From: Oscillospiraceae bacterium
Lineage (GTDB): Bacteria > Bacillota > Clostridia > Oscillospirales > Oscillospiraceae
DNA length: 10,386 nt
Direction: 5' to 3'
NCBI GenBank assembly: GCA_029009035.1
Contig: JAQXJQ010000149.1
Location: 1 to 10,386 of the forward strand
Below the pieces are notes generated by a model. The model saw only the letters and a list, made by a program, of their open reading frames with translations, was not told the DNA's origin and did no database searches. Of this stretch, positions 1 to 5,058 are shown piece by piece (position 1 is the stretch's first letter; each line of letters opens with the position of its first letter). A program made the translations under genes and the position numbers.

Positions 1-1041
1 GGCCTCAATGTCGCAGGACTTGACCTTCAGGTCGGCCAGGTCGCCGGAGCAGCACTCCAGCTGGCGCACGGGGATCTCCAGGGAGCGGAAGAGCTCCACG
101 GAGAAGCGCCACATCTTCTCGTACCAGGCCATGGAGTCCTCGGGCTTGCAGACCACGATCATCTCCTGCTTTTCAAACTGGTGGATGCGGTACACGCCCC
201 GCTCCTCGATGCCGTGGGAGCCCTTCTCCTTGCGGAAGCAGGGGGAGTAGGAGGTGAGGGTCTGGGGCAGGGTCTCCTCGGGGATGATCTGGTCGATGAA
301 CTTGCCGATCATGGAGTGCTCGGAGGTGCCGATGAGGTAGAGGTCCTCGCCCTCGATCTTGTACATCATGGCGTCCATATCGGTCTGGCTCATGACGCCC
401 TCCACCACGTTGCCGTGGATCATGAAGGGGGGGATGCAGAAGATGAAGCCCTTGTCGATCATGAAGTCCCGGGCATAGGCCAACACGGCCTCATGGAGGC
501 GGGCGATGTCGCCCAGCAGGTAGTAGAAGCCGGCGCCGGAGACGCGGCCGGCGGCGTCCATATCCACACCGTTGAAGGTCTCCATGATGTCGGTGTGGTA
601 GGGGATCTCAAAATCGGGGGTGACAGGCTCGCCGAAGCGCTCCACCTCCACATTGAACTCGTCGCTTGCGCCGATGGGCACGGAGGGGTCGATGATGTTG
701 GGGATGACCAGCATGATGGCGCGGATCTCCTTTGCCAGCTGCTCCTCCATGGCCTCCAGCTCGGCCAGGCGGTCGGCGTTGGCCTTGACCTGGGCCTTGA
801 CGGCCTCAGCCTCCTCCAGCTTGGAGGGGTCCTTTTTGGCCTGACCCATGAGCATGCCCACCTGCTTGGACAGGGCGTTGCGGGCGGCGCGAAGCTCGTT
901 GGCCTCGGTCATGGCGGCGCGGTTCTGGGCGTCCAGCTCCAGGACCTGGTCCACCAGGGGCAGCTTCTCATCCTGGAACTTCTTTTTGATGTTTTCCTTG
1001 ACCAGCTCGGGGTTTTCCCGGACAAATTTGATGTCTAACAT
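1..1041 (-). CDS. serS: Seryl-tRNA synthetase (SerRS), C-terminus beyond window edge
   Basis: Cytoplasmic class II aminoacyl-tRNA synthetase that charges tRNA-Ser with serine. The reverse strand reads open from ATG at 1041 to the window edge, giving 347 residues of a family usually near 425, so the last ~80 residues (including motif 3) lie outside. It starts MLDIKFVREN, typical of SerRS. Residues ~30-108 are a charged, heptad-like segment matching the N-terminal tRNA-binding coiled coil. The catalytic core follows, with GTSE at 238-241 and class II motif 2 around 268-294 (CFRKEKGS, then RGVYRIHQFEKQEM). A GAGGAT ribosome site precedes the ATG. It begins 18 bp after the stop of the small membrane gene, with no terminator or promoter between, so it is probably the last visible gene of a parA-parB-small ORF-serS transcript. 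Family is certain from motif 2; the open end is only a window effect. Confidence 0.96.
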   Translation of the reverse strand, partial: MLDIKFVRENPELVKENIKKKFQDEKLPLVDQVLELDAQNRAAMTEANELRAARNALSKQVGMLMGQAKKDPSKLEEAEAVKAQVKANADRLAELEAMEEQLAKEIRAIMLVIPNIIDPSVPIGASDEFNVEVERFGEPVTPDFEIPYHTDIMETFNGVDMDAAGRVSGAGFYYLLGDIARLHEAVLAYARDFMIDKGFIFCIPPFMIHGNVVEGVMSQTDMDAMMYKIEGEDLYLIGTSEHSMIGKFIDQIIPEETLPQTLTSYSPCFRKEKGSHGIEERGVYRIHQFEKQEMIVVCKPEDSMAWYEKMWRFSVELFRSLEIPVRQLECCSGDLADLKVKSCDIEA

Positions 1042-1059
1042 GGTATCCTCATCCTCTTT

Positions 1060-1263
1060 TCAGATATGTAACATGGTCAATGTTTCACGTGAAACATGGG
1101 CAAGCTGTGCGCAGGCGTTCTGCGCATAAGCGCGCTCCTGCATGAAGTAGGCCAACAGCAGCAGCAGCAGGGCAATGACGAAAAGCACCGCCATATATGT
1201 GGTGACGGACTTTTTCTGACGGCTGCTGCCGGGTTTCTTCTGGGTCTCGTTTTCTACTGTCAA
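1060..1263 (-). CDS. Small single-span membrane protein coupled to parB; parS embedded in its 3' end
   Basis: Unrecognised 67-residue protein. The TTG start overlaps the parB stop codon (TTGA), and an AAGGAGG ribosome site 9 nt upstream inside parB fixes this start; there is no ATG alternative ahead of the membrane span. Residues 1-22 are hydrophilic and lysine/arginine-rich (QKKPGSSRQKK). Residues ~23-42 form one strongly hydrophobic helix (MAVLFVIALLLLLLAYFM), followed by a short polar tail. The positive-inside rule predicts N-terminus in. The last 12 residues (HVSRETLTMLHI) include five, VSRET, that are dictated by the 16-bp parS palindrome read as codons. The codons there (CAT, GTT, TCA, CGT, GAA, ACA) differ from the G/C-ending codons used elsewhere. 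It could be an accessory of chromosome segregation or simply a co-transcribed envelope protein; the sequence does not decide. That it is a real gene is likely from its ribosome site, overlap and clear TM segment. Confidence 0.75.
   Translation of the reverse strand: MTVENETQKKPGSSRQKKSVTTYMAVLFVIALLLLLLAYFMQERAYAQNACAQLAHVSRETLTMLHI
1081..1096. other. parS: parS centromere-like site (copy 1, inside coding sequence)
   Basis: TGTTTCACGTGAAACA is a perfect 16-bp palindrome matching the ParB/Spo0J site consensus TGTTNCACGTGAAACA. The palindrome extends to 18 bp (1080-1097). It lies in the 3' end of the small membrane gene just downstream of parB. ParB loads here as a CTP-dependent clamp and spreads on flanking DNA. 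With the second site at 3038-3053 it brackets parAB. Confidence 0.95.
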
Positions 1264-2150
1264 AGGACAGCGCCTCCTTCGGAATTGGCGCCTTGGATGC
1301 TGTTCAGCAGATCCAGCAGGGCGTTGAGATCGTCGGTGTCGTAGAACTCCAGCTCCAGGCGGCCCTTGCGGCGGCCGGCGGTGATCTTCACCTTACGGCC
1401 GAAGCGGCCGGAGAGGGATTTCTCCACCTCTTCAATGTAGATGCGGTTGGGGTCCTCCTGGGACTTTTTCTCCTTGGGGGGCTCCAGGGTGAACTTGCGG
1501 GCGGCTGCCTCTGCCTGACGGACGTTCAGACCCTGCTCGGCAATGAGCTTGGCAAAGGCGGTCTGGGCGGCCGCGCCCTCCACCATGAGCACCGCTCTGC
1601 CGTGTCCGGCGGAGAGGGCGCCGCTGATGAGCATTTCCCGCACCTCGGGGGGGAGGGCGGTGAGGCGCAGGGCGTTGGTGATGGCCGGACGGGATTTCCC
1701 CATGCGGCGGGCCACCTCTTCCTGGGTCATGCCGTAGTCGGTGAGCAGGACCTGATAGCCCTCGGCCTCCTCCATGGGATTGAGATCCTCCCGCTGGAGG
1801 TTCTCGATGAGGCCGATCTCCATGACCTTGCGGTCGTCGGCCTCGATGATGACGGCGGGGACTTCCCGCAGACCGGCCTGCTTCGCGGCCCGCCAGCGGC
1901 GCTCACCGGCGATGATCTGATAGTAGCCGGAGCTGAGCCGGCGGACGGTGAGGGGTTGGATGATGCCGTGCTCCCGGATGGAGTCGGCCAGATCGGCCAG
2001 CGCCTCGTCGTCAAAGTTCTTGCGGGGCTGATTGAGTCCCGGCTCAACCTGTGAAATGGGCAGGAAGACGGAACCAGCCTCCTGTGTCTGCAGAGCGGCG
2101 TCCCCCATGAGAGCGCCCAAGCCCTTGCCCAAGCCTTTCGGCTGTGCCAT
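1260..2150 (-). CDS. parB: Chromosome-partitioning protein ParB (Spo0J)
   Basis: CTP-dependent DNA clamp that binds parS, spreads, loads SMC and, with ParA, segregates origins. It is 296 residues, the normal length. The start MAQPKGLGKGLGALMGD has the family's N-terminal ParA-activating KGLGKGLGAL motif. CTP-binding motifs are GERRWRA at 82-88 and ENLQREDLNPMEEA at 116-129. The helix-turn-helix (GKSRPAITNALRL, 151-163) and following SAGHGRA carry R154, A165 and G182 at the positions that mark ParB rather than Noc specificity; the fourth position is A160. Residues ~235-286 are the C-terminal dimerisation domain. The ATG at 2150 has a GAAAGGTGA ribosome site ~8 nt upstream. It lies 36 bp after parA in the same operon, and its stop overlaps the next gene's TTG. 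The two parS sites in the window support its role. Confidence 0.97.
   Translation of the reverse strand: MAQPKGLGKGLGALMGDAALQTQEAGSVFLPISQVEPGLNQPRKNFDDEALADLADSIREHGIIQPLTVRRLSSGYYQIIAGERRWRAAKQAGLREVPAVIIEADDRKVMEIGLIENLQREDLNPMEEAEGYQVLLTDYGMTQEEVARRMGKSRPAITNALRLTALPPEVREMLISGALSAGHGRAVLMVEGAAAQTAFAKLIAEQGLNVRQAEAAARKFTLEPPKEKKSQEDPNRIYIEEVEKSLSGRFGRKVKITAGRRKGRLELEFYDTDDLNALLDLLNSIQGANSEGGAVL
1273..1279 (-). promoter_or_regulatory. Ribosome-binding site deciding the TTG start of the small membrane gene
   Basis: AAGGAGG on the minus strand lies within the last codons of parB, 9 nt before the TTG at 1263-1261. It is a near-perfect anti-16S match and the only good one near the frame's start. 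With the TTGA stop/start overlap, it implies translational coupling to parB. Confidence 0.7.
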
Positions 2151-2186
2151 AGGAATTCACCTTTCTTTCTTCTGTCTAAAGGAATC

Positions 2187-2945
2187 TTACTTGTAATTGT
2201 TGCCGTAAAACTCCCGGGCTAAACTCTCGTAAGCCTCGCTGCCCCGGGAGAGGCGGTCGTAGGCGGAGACGGGTTTGCCGTGGCTGGGGGCCTCGGAGAG
2301 ACGGACATTGCGGGGAATGACCGAGGCGAACACCTTGCCGGGGAAGTAGCGCTTGACCTCCTCCGCCACCTGCATGGAGAGATTGGTGCGCCCGTCGTAC
2401 ATGGTGAGCACCACGCCCTCCAGCTCCAGCGCGGGGTTGAGGGAGCGCTTGGCCAGACGGACGGTGTACATCAGATCACTGAGCCCCTCCAGGGCGTAGT
2501 ACTCGCACTGAACGGGCACCAGCAGGGAGTCGGAGGCGCACAGGGCGTCCAGGGTCAGCAGCTCCAGGGACGGGGGACAGTCGATGAAAATGAAGTCGTA
2601 CCGATCCTTGACGGGGGCGAGGCAGTCCCGCAGGCGGTATTCCCGCCGGTCCATGCCGATCAGCTCGATGGAGGCGCCGGAGAGGGCTTTGTTGGCGGGG
2701 AGGATGTCGGCCCATTTGGTGGACACGATGGCCTTGTTGATGTCGGCGTCGTTCACCAGCACATCGTAAATGCCGGGGGAATGGGCCTTGTCCACGCCAA
2801 AGCCGGAGGTGGCGTTGCCCTGGGGGTCGAAGTCGCACACCAGAATTTTGGCGCCGATGGCGGTCAGAGCGGCGGCAAGGTTGACGCAGGTGGTGGTTTT
2901 TCCCACGCCGCCCTTCTGGTTGACGATGGCAACGGCTTTTGCCAT
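2187..2945 (-). CDS. parA: Chromosome-partitioning ATPase ParA (Soj)
   Basis: Deviant-Walker ParA/MinD-type ATPase that dimerises on DNA with ATP and is stimulated by ParB to move or position origins; Soj-type proteins also influence DnaA. It is 252 residues against 253 for Bacillus Soj. The deviant Walker A is QKGGVGKTT (10-18) with the signature lysine K11. CDFDPQGNATSGFG (37-50) is the A' motif, and FIFIDCPPS (118-126) holds the Walker B aspartate. The C-terminal part contains PRNVRLSEAPSHGKP, typical of Soj. The frame stays open to 3014, but ATG 2945 was chosen because AAAGGAGG lies just upstream, the family starts with MAKxxAIxNQKGGVGKTT, and the promoter -10 (2986-2991) would fall inside the longer version. 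First gene of the parAB operon. Confidence 0.97.
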   Translation of the reverse strand: MAKAVAIVNQKGGVGKTTTCVNLAAALTAIGAKILVCDFDPQGNATSGFGVDKAHSPGIYDVLVNDADINKAIVSTKWADILPANKALSGASIELIGMDRREYRLRDCLAPVKDRYDFIFIDCPPSLELLTLDALCASDSLLVPVQCEYYALEGLSDLMYTVRLAKRSLNPALELEGVVLTMYDGRTNLSMQVAEEVKRYFPGKVFASVIPRNVRLSEAPSHGKPVSAYDRLSRGSEAYESLAREFYGNNYK

Positions 2946-2985
2946 GACCCGCCCTCCTTTCGTAAGTACATAAAATAACAGAATA

Positions 2986-3014
2986 ATTATAGCGGACGTG
3001 CGGTGATATTTCAA
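2986..3014 (-). promoter_or_regulatory. Sigma-A-type promoter of the parA-parB operon
   Basis: On the minus strand, TTGAAA (3014-3009) and TATAAT (2991-2986) are separated by exactly 17 bp. This is a near-consensus housekeeping promoter ~40 bp ahead of the parA start. The parS palindrome begins 24 bp upstream of the -35, so ParB spreading from parS could repress it; that autoregulation is inferred. Confidence 0.88.
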
Positions 3015-3021
3015 CCTTTTT

Positions 3022-3059
3022 AAAAAGAAAAACTCGATGTTTCACGTGAAACATCGAGT
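3022..3059 (-). terminator. Rho-independent terminator built on the extended parS palindrome
   Basis: The 28-bp perfect palindrome at 3032-3059 (ACTCGA and TCGAGT arms around parS) is followed on the minus strand by TTTT-C-TTTTT (3031-3022). In RNA this is a 12-bp stem with a 4-nt loop and a U-tract, a good intrinsic terminator for transcripts coming from noc. The plus strand has no U-tract, so it is one-directional. It insulates noc from the parA promoter immediately downstream. Termination itself is inferred from structure. Confidence 0.65.
3038..3053. other. parS: parS centromere-like site (copy 2, upstream of parA promoter)
   Basis: TGTTTCACGTGAAACA, identical to copy 1 at 1081-1096, sits between the noc stop and the parA promoter. 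Flanking bases extend the palindrome to 28 bp. ParB nucleation here would place the clamp beside the parA -35 element. Site identity is secure from the exact consensus match. Confidence 0.96.
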
Positions 3060-3093
3060 CAAAGAGGGGAGGGAAAGAGGGGTCATGGCGGGG

Positions 3094-3122
3094 AAAGGCT
3101 CCCCTTACACAGGGGAGGCTTT
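3094..3122. repeat. Intergenic hairpin after noc (dispersed-palindrome type)
   Basis: AAAGGCTCCCCT and AGGGGAGGCTTT form a 12-bp stem with one G-G mismatch and a 5-nt loop, starting 5 bp beyond the noc stop. Short U-runs flank both sides, so it could be a weak bidirectional terminator. The CTCCCCT/AGGGGAG core resembles the CCTCTCCC/GGGAGAGG hairpins at the right end of the window and palindromic intergenic repeats common in Oscillospirales. Confidence 0.5.
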
Positions 3123-3127
3123 TGCAC

Positions 3128-3922
3128 TCAGGGTTCGGTCTTGGGGATGCGGATGGTGAGGGTGATCTCCCGGTCGTTTTCCTCCCGCCCGCAGCTGGCC
3201 TTCACCCCGGCGGACTGCATCACCGCCAGGGAGCGCTTGATGGTGTTGAGAAACAGCCGCACATCCTTGGTGCGGTAGATGGGGGTGGCCTTTTTGGGCT
3301 TCGCCTTGCACAGACTGTCGATGTATCGCTCCGTGGCCGCCACATTGAGATGCAGCTTCACAATGTGCTCCAGGGCGGTGCGCTGCAGCTCCGCCGTGGG
3401 CAGGCGGAGGAGGGCACGGGCATGGCGCTCGGTGAGGGCGGCTCTGCGCAGGGATGCGATCACGTCGGGCGGGAGCTTTAAAAGCCGCAGCTTGTTGGCC
3501 ACGGCGGACTGGCTGATGCCCGCCTTCTTGCCTGCCTCCTCCTGGGACAGGTGGAATTCCTCGATGAGACGGTGGAGGGCCATGGCCTCCTCCCACACAT
3601 CCAGGTCGGAGCGCTGGAGGTTTTCCACCAGCGCCAGCAGGGAAGAGGTCTCGTCGTTGGCGATCACCGGCAGACAGGGGACGGTGACCAGCCCCGCAAG
3701 GGACGCGGCCCGCAGCCGGCGCTCCCCGGCGATCAGCTCCCACCCGGCGGAAGTGCGGCGGACGGTGAGGGGCTGCAGCACCCCCACCCGGGCGATGGAC
3801 TGGGCCAGCTCCTCCAGGGCTTCGGGGGGGAATTGCTGCCGTGGCTGATGGGGATTGGGGGCGATGGAGGTGATGGGCAGCTCCAGCACCTGCCGCTTTC
3901 CGGGTTTGGTAAAAACGGGCAT
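3128..3922 (-). CDS. noc: Nucleoid occlusion protein Noc (ParB paralogue)
   Basis: DNA-binding CTPase that in Bacillus keeps the division ring off the nucleoid by binding its own sites and recruiting DNA to the membrane. It is 264 residues. Order: LELP N-terminal ParB fold, CTP motifs GERRLRA (66-72) and ENLQRSDLDVWEEA (100-113), HTH with GISQSAVANKLRLLKLP (135-151), then TERHARALL (164-172), and a C-terminal domain ending in LTIRIPKTEP as in Bacillus Noc. Q138, K144, K149 and R166 match, in identity and spacing, the Q/K/K/R set that distinguishes Noc from ParB. ATG 3922 was chosen because GGGAGG lies 7 nt upstream; an in-frame GTG at 3937 overlaps that site and has no site of its own. Only ~12 residues precede the conserved core, too few for the Bacillus-type amphipathic membrane helix. 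It lies 104 bp after yitT in the same direction. Confidence 0.93.
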   Translation of the reverse strand: MPVFTKPGKRQVLELPITSIAPNPHQPRQQFPPEALEELAQSIARVGVLQPLTVRRTSAGWELIAGERRLRAASLAGLVTVPCLPVIANDETSSLLALVENLQRSDLDVWEEAMALHRLIEEFHLSQEEAGKKAGISQSAVANKLRLLKLPPDVIASLRRAALTERHARALLRLPTAELQRTALEHIVKLHLNVAATERYIDSLCKAKPKKATPIYRTKDVRLFLNTIKRSLAVMQSAGVKASCGREENDREITLTIRIPKTEP

Positions 3923-3929
3923 AACAATG

Positions 3930-3993
3930 CCTCCCACATATAGTTTCCAGATTTTGCCATCTCTGGCACCGTCAGTTTACCATATGTGGGAGG
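3930..3993 (-). promoter_or_regulatory. 12-bp inverted repeat that can mask the noc ribosome site
   Basis: Positions 3930-3941 and 3982-3993 are exact 12-bp inverted complements 40 nt apart, with an inner hairpin TGCCA/TGGCA (3955-3968). On a minus-strand transcript the downstream arm contains GGGAGG, the noc Shine-Dalgarno, so the fold would block noc translation. It could instead be an operator. No convincing sigma-A promoter was found in the 104-bp gap, so read-through from yitT is plausible. Confidence 0.55.
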
Positions 3994-4026
3994 CGAAGAA
4001 GGGCGAAAGGAGGAGAGGGCGGGAAT

Positions 4027-4884
4027 TTATGCCCGCAAAAAGCCTTTTCCGAAGATTTCGCTGGAATTGGTGATGAGCATGAAGGCGTGGGGGTCCAGCT
4101 CCTTGAGGTAGCGGCGCAGGGCGGCGGCCTGGGTGCGGGAGAGGGCGGACATGACCACCCACTTGCGCTCGTGGGAGTAGGCGCCCCTGGCTTCCCACAG
4201 GGTGGCGGAGCGGTGGAGGGTCTGGGTGATGTAGTTCGACACCTCCTCGGGGAAGGCGGTGACCAGAATGAAGCTCTTTTTGCGGTTGAGGGACTCGATG
4301 ACGCTGTCCACCAGCAGGGACTTGATGACCAGACCCAGGATGGAGAACAGGCCGGTCTCGATGCTGATGAGGAAGAAGGTGGAGCCGGCCACCAGAATGT
4401 CCACGCAGAGCAGGGCCTTTCCGATGTCCAGATTGGAATATTTCTTCAGGATCATCGCAATAATATCCGTGCCGCCGGTGGAACCCTGGCTGTTGAAGAG
4501 GATGCCGGAGCCCAGGGCGGGCAGCAGGACGGCGAAGAACAGCTCCAGCATTTTCTGCCCGGTGAGGGGGGCGGACATGGGGATGAGCCACTCCAGACCG
4601 GAGAGCAGGGCGGAGAAGAGCAGGGAGCAGTACACCGTGCGGAAGCCGAAGCCCCGGTTGAGCACCACGAAGCCCAGCACCAGAAAGGCGATGTTCAGCA
4701 CCGAGGCAAAGGTGGAGGAGGAGACGGCGGGGAACAGGGCGGAGAGGAGGATGGCCATACCGGTGACGCCGCCGGTGGAGAAATTGTTGGGGAACTTGAA
4801 GAAATAGACGCCCAGGGCCACCAGCAGGGTGCCCAGGGTGAGCAGCGGCAGCTCTTTCAGCGCCTGGCGAAGGGAAATCTTCAC
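4027..4884 (-). CDS. YitT-family membrane protein (YitT domain plus DUF2179)
   Basis: Integral membrane protein of unknown biochemical function; some relatives have been proposed as small-molecule transporters or exporters. It is 285 residues, normal for the family. About five to six hydrophobic segments fall at ~12-30, 40-53, 58-76, 86-101, 112-130 and 155-190. The family's repeated glycine motifs are present as STGGVTG (36-42) and STGGTD (135-140). Residues ~204-275 form the soluble C-terminal DUF2179 domain (FILVTAFPEEV to the end). The start is GTG at 4884; no ATG is available nearby, and the best ribosome site (AAAGG) is 11 nt upstream, so initiation may be weak. It is transcribed from its own promoter at 4929-4957, divergent from the transporter operon, and may be co-transcribed with noc. 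It occupies the position next to noc where rsmG stands in Bacillus. Confidence 0.9.
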   Translation of the reverse strand: MKISLRQALKELPLLTLGTLLVALGVYFFKFPNNFSTGGVTGMAILLSALFPAVSSSTFASVLNIAFLVLGFVVLNRGFGFRTVYCSLLFSALLSGLEWLIPMSAPLTGQKMLELFFAVLLPALGSGILFNSQGSTGGTDIIAMILKKYSNLDIGKALLCVDILVAGSTFFLISIETGLFSILGLVIKSLLVDSVIESLNRKKSFILVTAFPEEVSNYITQTLHRSATLWEARGAYSHERKWVVMSALSRTQAAALRRYLKELDPHAFMLITNSSEIFGKGFLRA

Positions 4885-4921
4885 AGCAGTACAGACCTTT
4901 CGGTGTTGTTTTGGGCAAAAC

Positions 4922-4956
4922 TGTGAATATTGTAGCAGAAAATTGTCATATTCACA
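4922..4956. promoter_or_regulatory. Inverted repeat overlapping the yitT promoter (possible operator)
   Basis: TGTGAATAT (4922-4930) and ATATTCACA (4948-4956) are exact 9-bp inverted complements with a 17-nt spacer. One arm covers most of the -35 and the other touches the -10 of the yitT promoter, as expected of a repressor operator. The regulator is unknown, and a chance repeat in AT-rich DNA cannot be excluded. Confidence 0.4.
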
Positions 4957-4957
4957 A
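4929..4957 (-). promoter_or_regulatory. Sigma-A-type promoter of yitT (extended -10)
   Basis: On the minus strand, TTGTGA (4957-4952) lies 17 bp from TACAAT (4934-4929), which is preceded by TGC, giving an extended -10. The predicted transcript begins ~40 nt before the GTG start of the YitT-family gene. Confidence 0.75.
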
Positions 4958-4983
4958 GAAAGAATGTGGAAAAAAGGGTGGCG

Positions 4984-5007
4984 AAACGGGAAATTTTTTG
5001 CTACAAT
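4984..5007 (+). promoter_or_regulatory. Extended -10 promoter of the BMP transporter operon
   Basis: TGCTACAAT (4999-5007) is an extended -10 preceded by a T6 tract. No good -35 is present (TGGCGA at the right distance matches only half of the consensus). Transcription would start near 5013, leaving a ~45-nt leader before the lipoprotein gene. The 16 nt at 4992-5007 match the divergent yitT promoter except for one base. No purine riboswitch is recognisable in the leader. Confidence 0.6.
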
Positions 5008-5058
5008 GCAATCGGCACATTGTTACCAACTTTATATTTTATTTAGGAGGAACCAAGA

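Noticed and set aside
181..1038. Long plus-strand frame antisense to serS, and similar ones over parB (1293-2054), parA (2280-2978), yitT (4087-4926) and minus-strand over the lipoprotein gene (5032-6177)
   Set aside because: All are exactly codon-aligned mirror frames of well-supported genes in GC-rich DNA, with no plausible ribosome sites or domains.
2946..3014. N-terminal extension of parA to an upstream start at 3014
   Set aside because: It would include the promoter -10, is not in the Soj family, and the ATG at 2945 has a strong ribosome site.
3923..3937. GTG at 3937 as the noc start
   Set aside because: It overlaps the GGGAGG that serves the ATG at 3922, has no ribosome site of its own, and adds only MGGIV with no family match.
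4965..4973. DnaA-box-like TTTTCCACA on the minus strand, hinting at an origin near the parS sites
   Set aside because: A single box with one mismatch to TTATCCACA, with no cluster, no dnaA/dnaN and no clear unwinding element; not enough for oriC.
5008..5058. Purine riboswitch in the leader of the nucleoside-type transporter operon
   Set aside because: The predicted leader is only ~45 nt and shows no purine-aptamer core or terminator; too short to hold the fold.
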